From assembly GCF_006717145.1 (NCBI RefSeq), contig NZ_VFQF01000001.1, forward strand, positions 806,001 to 870,000: a DNA stretch of 64,000 nucleotides. Direction: 5' to 3'. Shown here piece after piece: positions 51,139 through 61,200 of the stretch (within the stretch, counting starts at the first letter, position 1; every line of letters begins with the position of its first letter). Both the position numbers and the translations under genes were made by a program. Under the pieces are notes generated by a model. It did no database searches. It saw only the letters and a list, made by a program, of their open reading frames with translations, and was not told the origin of the DNA. Origin of the DNA: Humibacillus xanthopallidus. Lineage in GTDB: Bacteria; Actinomycetota; Actinomycetes; Actinomycetales; Dermatophilaceae.

Positions 51139-52155
51139 TTATGTCGGCTTGCGCATGTCGGGCCGCTGCGGCCCAAGGCGGGGCCGCGGGGGCATCGCCA
51201 ATGGACCTGAGGACTGGGCGCGGTATTCACGCGGCGACATGCCATAGGCCGCACGGAACCGTTGGGTGAAGTGGGCGGCGGACACGAAGCCTGCCGTGTG
51301 CGCGGTCCAGGCGACGGTGTGGGCTGCGCTGTCGCCCTTCTGCAAGAGCATCCGCGCCAGCTCAAGTCGCTCGGTCATGATCCACTCGGCGATGGTTCGG
51401 GCTTCGCCGCTCCACGCGTTGTAGAGCTGTCGTATCGAGACGTTGTGTGCGGCTGCAACCAGAGCGGGGTTGAGGGCCGGGTCGTTCAGGTGGTCACGAA
51501 TGAAGGCCTGGCTGCGGTAGCGGAGGTTCTCCGCTGCCGTGGACGCTTGCAGCGTTGGCGCGTCGGCTGCGGTCGCGAGCAGGGCGCGCATGAGGCTTGT
51601 GGTGGCCGGTGCGACGGTTAAGAGCAGGTCTGGGCGGTTCGTTGCCAGGGCGGAGATGTCGCGCAGGTGGTTGCGCATCAGCGCGTAGAGGGCGTCGTCT
51701 CTGCGCAAGCCAACGGATGCCGCCGGTAGCGCGCGGCGCGGCAAACCGACTGCATCGGCCGGGAGGGTGAGGGCGACCGTGCGACCGGGTGCTCTCCGGC
51801 GGAACTCGTACGGTGAGAGCTGGTCGACGAGGACCAGCTCTGGCTCAACGAGGCTCCCGACTTCCTGGACTCCGTCATGCTCGTATCCCCATGGACCTGC
51901 GCTGAGCAGTGTCAGCGTGACCCGTGGTGGCGAATCACTGTGTACGGACCGGGCTGACCGAACGAGGCGAACGCCGGAGCTGACGCGGCGCATCAAGGTG
52001 CACCCCGCACCGAGGTCCCACCCTTCGACCTTGGCGGTGGGTGGCATGCCGAACGAGCTGACGTCGGCCTGGATGCCGACTCGGCGCATGGCGTCGCGCA
52101 GGGCTTCGGCTCGGTCTTCGGGAGCTATCGTGCGGGTGTCCAGGAGCACAGTCAT
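51139..52155 (-). CDS. AraC-family transcriptional regulator
   Basis: A 338-residue regulator. The N-terminal about 200 residues fit the AraC-binding-like cupin domain. The C-terminal about 100 residues hold two helix-turn-helix motifs (LVAAAHNVSIRQLYNAW and the hallmark AHFTQRFRAAYGMSPREYR). It is transcribed away from the hydrolase cluster at 52.4-56.2 kb, across a 221-base spacer, and is the obvious candidate for its regulator. Composition is GC-rich again, so this block may have a different origin from the defence genes beside it. Confidence 0.88.
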   Translation of the reverse strand: MTVLLDTRTIAPEDRAEALRDAMRRVGIQADVSSFGMPPTAKVEGWDLGAGCTLMRRVSSGVRLVRSARSVHSDSPPRVTLTLLSAGPWGYEHDGVQEVGSLVEPELVLVDQLSPYEFRRRAPGRTVALTLPADAVGLPRRALPAASVGLRRDDALYALMRNHLRDISALATNRPDLLLTVAPATTSLMRALLATAADAPTLQASTAAENLRYRSQAFIRDHLNDPALNPALVAAAHNVSIRQLYNAWSGEARTIAEWIMTERLELARMLLQKGDSAAHTVAWTAHTAGFVSAAHFTQRFRAAYGMSPREYRAQSSGPLAMPPRPRLGPQRPDMRKPT

Positions 52156-52376
52156 GACGATCCGATCTCACTGCGGTTCAAGACGTCCCGCGCCATCAGG
52201 GCGTATTGAGGCCGCACCTGATGGGCGACGTGGGCACGGCGCCCTGGATGGCGTCTTCGCGATCCGTTCGAGTGACTGCCCAGGCGATCAAGCCGGTTGT
52301 CATGGCCAACCTTCGGCGACGAACTGCAGGCCGTTCGTAAGGCAACATGCCCATGATCGACCGTGGCAGATCACCA

Positions 52377-53021
52377 TTACAAGTCCTGCCTAGTCAGCCA
52401 GTCCAGCACGAAGTACGCCACATCTCGCCAACCCTCACCCACCGGGAGGTCCTGGCCGAGGCCGGAGAACACCTGCCGGTCGGTGACGTCATCTCTGGCT
52501 GCCCGACGCAGCTTCTCCTCCAGGTGCAGGGCCGTGCGTTGCTCGTGGGATGACTGTCGACCACCGACGACCAGCAGGACCGGCACCTCGGGCAGTCGGT
52601 GCCGTCGTGCCGCCCAAGGCGGCCGACCCGTGCGATGCGCCGGCGGAGACCCAAACCGGGACGTGCGGGTCGGGGAAAGGGCAATGGCGGCGCCCAGAAC
52701 CTTCCGTTCCCCTCGTGTCGCCGTCTCAACGTCCCGGTGGGTTTGAGCTGCCGGTGGCCCCCAGCGCCGCGCCGTGGGGCGGTGCGCTGCGGCGATCGCC
52801 ACGGCGGCGCCGGCACCGTGGCCCACCACGACCGGCGCTCGACCGGTGTCAAGCAGGTCGGCGATCTCACCGGCGGCTCCTGGATGGTCGGCGGCTTGCA
52901 GGACCGTGGCTTCGTAGCCGTTTTCGTCGAACAGCGCCGTCCACCTCTTCCATGCCGGTGCCAACGGACCACGGTCCGGCACGAAGATGGCCTGCGTTCG
53001 TTGCGGCGGCTCGTGAACCAT
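52377..53021 (-). CDS. Alpha/beta hydrolase-like protein lacking the nucleophile serine
   Basis: A 214-residue alpha/beta-hydrolase-fold protein. The N terminus (FVPDRGPLAPAWKRWTALFDENGYEATVL) parallels that of the hydrolase at 54.4 kb, so they are probably paralogues. The elbow reads GHGAG (67-71), with Gly69 where the nucleophile Ser should be, and the protein is about 70 residues shorter than its paralogue. It is likely a non-catalytic or decaying copy. It sits between the AraC regulator and the outward-facing hydrolase genes, on the AraC strand. Confidence 0.65.
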   Translation of the reverse strand: MVHEPPQRTQAIFVPDRGPLAPAWKRWTALFDENGYEATVLQAADHPGAAGEIADLLDTGRAPVVVGHGAGAAVAIAAAHRPTARRWGPPAAQTHRDVETATRGERKVLGAAIALSPTRTSRFGSPPAHRTGRPPWAARRHRLPEVPVLLVVGGRQSSHEQRTALHLEEKLRRAARDDVTDRQVFSGLGQDLPVGEGWRDVAYFVLDWLTRQDL

Positions 53022-53308
53022 GCGTTCACGCTATGGCGACGCGCTTCCCCGTCGCGGCCCCACCTCCCAGGTGTGCACGTTCAGAACGGTACCTGTGCAC
53101 GCAGGGACAACTACCCAGCTACGGGCGCGCCTACGGTCAGGACGCATCAGGAACCGGATACCGCTCAGGTACGGGTGACGTGTCGCATTGCTACCGGGCG
53201 CTCCCGCTTGACCATCACGAAGCGCCACGGGCGGGTCACCTCGAGAGCAGGAGCGGCCCCTCCACCACGGCTATCGGCCGGTTCACCGCCTCAGAAGGAG
53301 ACCGCGTC

Positions 53309-54241
53309 ATGAAAACCCCGCAACCGCTAGGCAAGCCCATCCCACATCGCCACCCTCGACTGCGCCGACTCGCCGGCATCGCCGGTGCCCTCACCGGGCT
53401 GTTGGCCCTTGCCGCCAGTTCCGCTCTGCTGACGGCGGCCACGTCGGCGTCCGCGACGAACCTGTCCAGCCGTCCGGCCGCCCAGCCCACCACCAGTCAC
53501 GCCAAGGCCCCCTCGGGCGTGGCAGGCGCCAAGCCCACCGTTGTCCTGGTCCACGGCGCCTTCGCCGACGCCTCAGGATGGGGCGGCGTGATCACACGCC
53601 TCCAAGCAGAGGGCTACCCGGTCATCGCCCCCGCCAACCCCCTGCGGTCCGTTGCTGGTGACGCCACCTACCTGCGCAGTGTCCTGGCCACCATCGACGG
53701 GCCCGTCATCCTGGTCGGACACTCCTACGGAGGAGTCGTTATCACAAACGCCGCCACCGGCAACCCCAACGTCAAGGCCCTGGTGTACGTTGCCGCGTTC
53801 GGCCCGGACCAGGGAGAGAGCGTCGGAGACCTCACCGGCAAGTTCCCCGGCAGGATGCTGACCCCGGACAACCTGATCATCCGCGCGTACTCCACCAGTC
53901 CCACAGACACCGGCCTCGACGGGTACATCAACCCGACGGTGTTCCGAAGCGTGTTCTGCGCCGACGTACCCCAGGGCCAGGCTGCCGTCATGGCTGCGAC
54001 CCAACGCCCCGGCGCCCTCGCAACCCTGGGCGAGCCGTCAGGGGCCCCGGCGTGGAAGACCATTCCGTCCTGGTACGTCGTCGCCAAGCAGGACAACGCC
54101 ATCCCACCTGCCGCCGAACGCTTCATGGCTGAGCGGATGGGCGCCTACACCGTCGAGGTCAACGCATCGCACGTCGCGATGATCTCTCACCCGAGCGTAG
54201 TGGCGGACCTCATCCTCCGCGCCGACCGCTCCACGCGCTGA
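53309..54241 (+). CDS. Secreted alpha/beta hydrolase (EstC-like)
   Basis: A 310-residue protein. The basic N terminus and hydrophobic stretch (about 18-48) ending near an Ala-Ser-Ala site indicate export. The mature domain has TVVLVHGAFADASGWGGV, the nucleophile elbow GHSYGG (Ser139) and a late SHVAMISHP with the likely catalytic His. This is the EstC/salicylate-esterase-like family of small esterases. A GAAGGAG ribosome site lies just before ATG 53309; the long frame upstream is a shadow. Confidence 0.85.
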   Translation: MKTPQPLGKPIPHRHPRLRRLAGIAGALTGLLALAASSALLTAATSASATNLSSRPAAQPTTSHAKAPSGVAGAKPTVVLVHGAFADASGWGGVITRLQAEGYPVIAPANPLRSVAGDATYLRSVLATIDGPVILVGHSYGGVVITNAATGNPNVKALVYVAAFGPDQGESVGDLTGKFPGRMLTPDNLIIRAYSTSPTDTGLDGYINPTVFRSVFCADVPQGQAAVMAATQRPGALATLGEPSGAPAWKTIPSWYVVAKQDNAIPPAAERFMAERMGAYTVEVNASHVAMISHPSVVADLILRADRSTR

Positions 54242-54359
54242 TCCCACCCATCTCGCGGACTGCTCAACGATCCTGCCCTCGTCCAGCCCGACAGTCTCGC
54301 GCAGTCGGGCGGGACGAGGGGAAGGGACGCTGACGCCGCACCCTCAGAAGGGAGCCGTC

Positions 54360-55220
54360 ATGGCTCACACAATGTTCGAACCCACCGTCTCCGAGCTCGA
54401 AGAGGTCGAGCGCGCCAACGCCTCGGGCAAGCAGCCCGTCGTCTTCGTCCACGGCCTGTGGCTCCTGGACAGCAGCTGGGATCGGTGGGCGGCGTTCTTC
54501 GAAGAGAACGGATACGCCGCCGTAACCCCCGGTTGGCCCGAAGACCCCGCCACCGTCGAGGAAGCGCACCAGAACCCTGACGTGTTCGCCGGCAAGGGTG
54601 TCGGTGACATCGCCGCCTACCAGCAGCAGATCATCGAGCGCCTGCACCGCAAGCCCGCCCTCGTCGGGCACTCCTTCGGCGGTCTGCTCGTGATGATCCT
54701 CGCCGGGAGGGGCTTGTCAGCAGCGACAGTCGCCATCGACGCCGCCGGCGGACGCGGCGTTCTGCCGCTGCCGGTGTCGGCCCTGAAATCAGCGTCACCA
54801 GTCCTGTCCAACCCCGCCAACCGGCACAAGGCCGTCGCGCTGACCTACGAGCAGTTTCGCTACGGCTTCGCCAACGCCGTACCGGAGGAAGAAGCGCACC
54901 GCATCTACGAGACGTACCACGTCGCCGGTTCGGGGGTTCCGCTCTTCCAGGCCGCCTTCTCCAACATCAACCCCGGCACCGAAGCCAAGGCCGAGAACAA
55001 GAACCACGACCGTGGCCCGATGCTCGTCGTGTCCGGCGGCCTCGACCACCAGGTGCCTGACGCCACGTCCAAGGCCATCTACAACCGCCAGAAGAAGAAC
55101 CAGCACCACGTCACCGAGTACTCCCTGATCGACGACCGTGGGCACTCACTGACCATCGACGACGGGTGGCAGGAGGTCGCGCAGCTCTCGCTCGACTTCA
55201 TCTCACGCTTCGTCAAGTAG
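54360..55220 (+). CDS. Alpha/beta hydrolase
   Basis: A 286-residue cytoplasmic alpha/beta hydrolase. It has VVFVHGLWLLDSSWDRW, the nucleophile elbow GHSFGG (Ser105), GGLDHQVP with a likely Asp, and DRGHSLTID with the likely catalytic His near 262. The start ATG 54360 has AGAAGGGAG upstream. It follows the secreted hydrolase by 118 bases and precedes the crotonase-fold gene by 183. Substrate unknown; epoxide, ester or haloalkane hydrolases share this fold. Confidence 0.85.
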   Translation: MAHTMFEPTVSELEEVERANASGKQPVVFVHGLWLLDSSWDRWAAFFEENGYAAVTPGWPEDPATVEEAHQNPDVFAGKGVGDIAAYQQQIIERLHRKPALVGHSFGGLLVMILAGRGLSAATVAIDAAGGRGVLPLPVSALKSASPVLSNPANRHKAVALTYEQFRYGFANAVPEEEAHRIYETYHVAGSGVPLFQAAFSNINPGTEAKAENKNHDRGPMLVVSGGLDHQVPDATSKAIYNRQKKNQHHVTEYSLIDDRGHSLTIDDGWQEVAQLSLDFISRFVK

Positions 55221-55403
55221 CCCCCACCACGTTCAGCAGGCGTCCGGACCGCCCTTCCCATCACTGGGTCGGTGCGGTCCGGCGCCGGCAGAACAGGCCC
55301 CATCACCTCAACAGGTGCAAGGGCGGCTCGCTCGCGGCGAGTCGGCCGGCAACACCGCCACCGTCCTTGACACCCTCGCCAAGCCCACCCAAGGAGTGAA
55401 GTC

Positions 55404-56249
55404 ATGCCGACACCAATGAGCACCCTGCAGGTCACCAAAATCAGCCCCGGATGGTGGAAGATCACCTTCGACAACCCGCCCATCACCCTCTACGACCCAA
55501 CGGTCCTCCACGACTTCGAACAGCTGGTCACCAGCATTGAAGGCGATGCCGAGCTCAAGATCGTCACCTTCGAATCAGCCAATCCCACGTACTTCATGGC
55601 GCACATCGACCTGCTCAAGGTCGGCGGCGCCGCCGAACAAGCCGACCACACCGCCGACAGGCCAGGAGCACACGGACTACCACCCTGGCCAGACGTCCTA
55701 CGGAGGCTGGAGAACGCACCTCTCGTCACAGTCGGAGTCCTGAGGGGCCGAGCACGCGGAGTCGGAAGTGAGTTCCTGCTCGCCCGCGACGTCCGGTTCG
55801 CCTCCCGAGAGCTCGGCATCCTCTCGCAACCCGAGATCGGGTTCGGCTTCTTCCCCGGAGGAGGCGGAATGGAGCGGCTACCACTCGCCGTCGGACGCGC
55901 CAGGGCCATCGAGATCATCACCGGCGGCGAGGACTTCGACGCCGACACCGCAGAACGCTACGGATGGGTCAACCGCTCGATACCCGACGCCGACCTCGAC
56001 GAGTTCGTCACGCGCTTTGCCGAGCGTGTTTCGGGGTTCGACAAGGCGCCAATCGCCGCCACCAAGCAGCTTCTCAACACCCGGGTCCGAATGGCCGACC
56101 CCACAGACCTGGTGGAAACACAGGCGAAGTTCTTCGAGGTGTCGGCCGGCGCCGAAGTCGCAGGGCACGTCACCACCTTCCTACAGAGCGGCGGCCAAAC
56201 CGACAGCGAGTTCGAGCTCAACCTAGGAAGACATCTGACGCGCATGTGA
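55404..56249 (+). CDS. Enoyl-CoA hydratase/isomerase family protein
   Basis: A 281-residue crotonase-fold protein. Glu123 (in GVGSEFLLA) and Glu144 (in SQPEIGFGFFPGGGG) stand at the two catalytic positions, while the first oxyanion-loop segment reads TYFMAHIDL instead of the usual AGADI, so the substrate may not be a standard enoyl-CoA. AAGGAG precedes ATG 55404. It is the last gene of the AraC-hydrolase cluster, and the IS3 element begins 50 bases after its stop. Confidence 0.82.
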   Translation: MPTPMSTLQVTKISPGWWKITFDNPPITLYDPTVLHDFEQLVTSIEGDAELKIVTFESANPTYFMAHIDLLKVGGAAEQADHTADRPGAHGLPPWPDVLRRLENAPLVTVGVLRGRARGVGSEFLLARDVRFASRELGILSQPEIGFGFFPGGGGMERLPLAVGRARAIEIITGGEDFDADTAERYGWVNRSIPDADLDEFVTRFAERVSGFDKAPIAATKQLLNTRVRMADPTDLVETQAKFFEVSAGAEVAGHVTTFLQSGGQTDSEFELNLGRHLTRM

Positions 56250-56298
56250 AGGCGTCGACGCCTGGTCGCGTACGTCGGGAACTCGGGCGCCCTGCGAG

Positions 56299-56324
56299 TG
56301 ATTCACCCCGGGTTTCGTGGAGGC
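56299..56324 (+). repeat. IS3 element left terminal inverted repeat
   Basis: 26 bp; the outer 17 are identical to the complement of the right end and the inner nine differ at two positions (CG for GT). Confidence 0.88.
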
Positions 56325-56348
56325 TGATGACCCGGAAGGATCGGTTTC

Positions 56349-57622
<1,274 letters not shown>

Positions 57623-57624
57623 AG

Positions 57625-57650
57625 GCCTCCAACAAACCCGGGGTGAATCA
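57625..57650 (-). repeat. IS3 element right terminal inverted repeat
   Basis: Partner of the left repeat. It starts right after the orfB stop and ends in ATCA at 57650. Confidence 0.88.
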
Positions 57651-57818
57651 AGGTGATGTCGGAAGTCCACACCCGGTTCAGCTCACCCTGGTCGAACCGG
57701 CGAGCCACCAAATCCGGGATGGCGTGCCGGGACGGGTCCACGATCGTGGTCACCGGCCGCCGCGGACGCGGGCTGATGCCCACGATCGCGTGGGCGCGCA
57801 TCCGGGATGTCCGTCAAA
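57651..57818 (-). pseudogene. Remnant of another IS3-type orfB
   Basis: On the minus strand about 50 residues ([20 protein letters not shown]..., [21 protein letters not shown]) match the region just before the first catalytic Asp of a different IS3 transposase. The match ends exactly at the right terminal repeat of the intact IS3 element. The continuation is not found on the element's left side, so the older copy was both interrupted and partly deleted. Confidence 0.75.
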
Positions 57819-57889
57819 CGGGGGCAACCTCAGTCGAGCCAGAAACACCGTTCAACAGACGGTCCGGACTCAAAACCCAAACCCGGGGC

Positions 57890-57916
57890 TTGACCCGTTG
57901 GTACCGTCATTATGTA
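57890..57916 (+). promoter_or_regulatory. Putative promoter of the trypco2-trypsin/NTPase operon
   Basis: TTGACC (57890-57895) and TATGTA (57911-57916), with a rather short 15-base spacer, lie just upstream of GAGGAGG (57922-57928). The AT-rich patch is distinctive locally. Confidence 0.4.
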
Positions 57917-57932
57917 CTTACGAGGAGGCGCG

Positions 57933-58250
57933 ATGGCCATCGAGGGACTAGAGCTAGCCACAGCGATCGAGTCTCTTCGAGATTCCCTGTTGCGGGCTCG
58001 CGCTGCCGGCGCAAACAAAGCAATCCAGCTCCCAATCGAGTCGATGACCGTCGAGCTGGAGGTCGCGGCGACAGTGGACAAGGAGGGCAAGGCCGGCTTC
58101 AAGGTGCCGATCGTCGAAATTGAGCTTGGCGGCGGGGTTGGGCTCCAGAATGCCACGAAACAGACCGTGACGATTGTTTTCAGAGAGCCAGTCGACCGGT
58201 CTGGTAATCCTGTCCCTGTCGCAGACACCAGCGACGAACGCGAAGAGTGA
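57933..58250 (+). CDS. Trypco2 (trypsin-co-occurring domain 2) protein
   Basis: A 105-residue protein with the pattern of the trypsin-co-occurring domain: GLELATAIESLRDSLLRARAAG, then an IQLPIESMTVELEVAAT strand block and GFKVPIVEIELGGG. Such small proteins are encoded beside trypsin-containing STAND/NTPase proteins in predicted bacterial conflict systems and are thought to be substrates or regulators of the protease. The start ATG 57933 has a perfect GAGGAGG. The giant partner begins four bases after its stop. Confidence 0.8.
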   Translation: MAIEGLELATAIESLRDSLLRARAAGANKAIQLPIESMTVELEVAATVDKEGKAGFKVPIVEIELGGGVGLQNATKQTVTIVFREPVDRSGNPVPVADTSDEREE

Positions 58251-58254
58251 CAGG

Positions 58255-61200
58255 ATGATGGTGCCGCTGTCGGCCCGAGTGGTTCAAATCGAGGCCGATC
58301 TTGGAGCGGGCGCAAAGCCTCAGTGGCGGTACGGCTCTGGTTGCATTGTCGCAGGCCGGACGGTTCTCACCGCCGGCCACGTCGTGGTGGGCGCGCAGCA
58401 GCTGACGGTGAAGGATGGCTATCGACTCGCGTCCCCTGCTTCGTTGCGGTTACTGGGCCCTCGAGACGGCCCGGACTTGGCCCTGATCGAGATCGACGAT
58501 CCGGAGGCGTTGGGCATGGATCCGGACGGCCTGAGTGCAATGCCCTTGGCACGTGTCGACCGTGACAGTGCTACGGCGCAGGAAGTGACGCATTGCCACG
58601 CGGTGGGCTTTCCGGCGTTCACGCTAACGAAAAGCACGTCTGGTAAACCGCGTCGAGACAGCGTGGACGCGATCGGAACAGTGCCGGTGCTTTCCTCCTT
58701 GGGCCGGGGCCTGTTGAGCCTATTGGTCATGCAGCAGCCCCGGCCGCTGCCTGACGAGAAGTACACGCTCGGGCAGTCGCAGTGGTCGGGGATGTCGGGC
58801 GGTCCGGTCGTGGTCGACGGGATGCTGCTCGGCGTGGTCGACGAGCACGCGCCGCGTGAGGGTCCAAGCGCGATAACCGCGGTACCACTGACCGCGCTAG
58901 AAGCCGATCCAACGCATGACGCGTGGGGCCATGGCGTGACCGACCCACTCGAGTGGTGGGTGAGGCTCGGCGCCACGGGCCTCACGGATCTGACGATTGT
59001 CCCGCGGCCCACTGATCGACAACACGAGTTGCCCCCAGCGGCCCCAGGACTGATCGACTTTGCCCAAGAGCGGGCGCGTCACACCGCGGTCATCGGCCGT
59101 GAGCCCGTGTTCGAGAAACTGCACACGTGGCTCGAGGAGGCGTCGCAGGGGTGGATTCTCGTCAAGGGCAGCCCGGGGACTGGGAAGAGCGCGATCCTGA
59201 GCGTCATGCTCGACCGACTGGAAGCGGCCTCCGGGACTGAGTCCGTGCCGCATCACTTCATCCGGCGCGGGCAGGGAAACTGGGATGAGCCGGACACCGT
59301 AGTGCGTAATCTAAGCGCGCGGCTGGAACGTATCTGCGGCTCACTCGGAACGGCGTCGGAGGGGGGTCTCGATGGGCTATACGGGCTCTTGGCTGAGGCC
59401 GCGCGGCAACAGCCGGATGGGCACAGGCTCGTTATCGTGATCGACGGCCTAGACGAAGCCGCTCTCAGTCCAGGCGAGAGCTTGGGCCGGTTTCTTCCGG
59501 CGTCGCTGCCCGAAGGGGTGTTCGTCCTGTGCGCTTCGCGCCCGAGCTACCCACAGCTGGGCTGGCTAGAGCAGCGGCCGGGGCTCCACGTCATGGATCT
59601 AGACGAGGCGCCTTGGAGCGAGCAGAACCGTCAACTCGTCAAGGCGTACTGGCGGCAGCGCGGACCGCTGTTCGCGCCCCCGCTCAACGATGAATCGATC
59701 ACTGCAGCTGCAGATGCCGCGCAGGGCAACATCCTGCACGCGGTCATGCTGGCCGAGGTCTTTGCGGCCGACCCGACGATGCGCGACACGCGACAGATAC
59801 CCGTTGGGTTCGAGGCGCTGCTCGAGGGGATGTGGCTTAGGCTACTTGACCTCGACGAGGAGATGTCACTGCGCGTGCTCAACGGACTGGGCCTCCTGGC
59901 CGTTGCAGGGCAGGCGCTACCGCTGTCCATCGTTGCGCGACTACTTGGGTGGCGTCATCCCGCTTACTTAGCCAAATTCAAGCAGTACGCGCTGCCCTTC
60001 CTGCTAGAAGAGGACGAGCGCTGGCACGGTGGCGAGGCGCGTTACCGGCCGTTCCACGAATCGACGCGCAGTTTCCTGACCAGCGGCGACCGCATGTCCT
60101 CCGACCTTCGTCGCCACTGGCATGAGTTGCTCGCCGAAGAGCTAGCGACATGGCCGCCGGCAGAGGATGCGACTTCATTCGTACGTGAGTACGCGGCTCG
60201 CTGGGCTCTCCTGCATTCGGCGCAGGCCCAGGACTGGATGCGCGTCAATGCGCTGTTGGCCGATCTGAGCCATGGCATCGCGGCACTGGAGGCGCTCGGG
60301 CCGCAACTCATGCGCGCCAGACTTGCCGACATTCCTGTTACCGACGAGCCTGTGGGGCTAACCGAGCGGGCCAACGTGCTTGCGCGAACCCTGCGCCATG
60401 AAGGCCAGTGGCTTGAGTCCCATCCGCGAGAGTTTCCGAGCCTGCTTCACAACCGGCTCACCTGCATTGGATGGGAGCGCGACCGGATTCGCCAGCACTT
60501 CTCCGGGTTAGGCTCAGGCTGGGGGCTGGTGCAGGCGGTGGACGTCGGCGACGAGCTCGCAATCTTGCGCGGCCACACCAGCATGGTGCGGTCGTGCGAC
60601 GTGGACGCCCTCGCTCGGTGGGGCGTGTCCGGGGGCTGGGACGGCACACTGCGAGTGTGGGACCTTGAGCGCGGCACGGCGCGGCTGGTCATCGCCGTCG
60701 ATCCCCAGAGCGGTCGTTGCGACATCGAATCTTGCGCGATCACGCCGGACGGCCACCGGGTCGCGTCGGCATTCAAGGCGGTAGGACCCGGGCCTTCGAT
60801 GAACGTCCGGGTGCGGGCGTGGCGGGTGGAGGACGGCAGGTCGTTGCTCGACATTCCGTTCCCCCCCGATGAGGACACGCCGCGGGTGGGCTTTGCAGAC
60901 AACGAGACGCTCGTTGTCTGCCGGACCTCGGGAGACGTGGAAGTCCATCACCTGGACCAAGGAACCAAACACTCGCTGCCACCGGGAAGCCCATCGGTTG
61001 GCGATATGGACATCGATCCGAATGGCGTGTTGCTGGCGACGACTACGGACGTTGGCTGCTCTGTACGGCGGTTGAGCGACGGCAGCGAGGTCTGCACGGT
61101 GCCGCTGGAGTCTGACAATCCGATTCTGTGCTCCTTCAGCCCAGACGGTCGGCATGTGGCCGTCGTGACCAGGGGCAGCGCTGTGGTCGCCCAGGTGGCC

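Noticed and set aside
58419-59256. Antisense ORFs inside the trypsin-STAND gene
   Set aside because: They mirror a protein with intact catalytic and Walker motifs and have no independent support.
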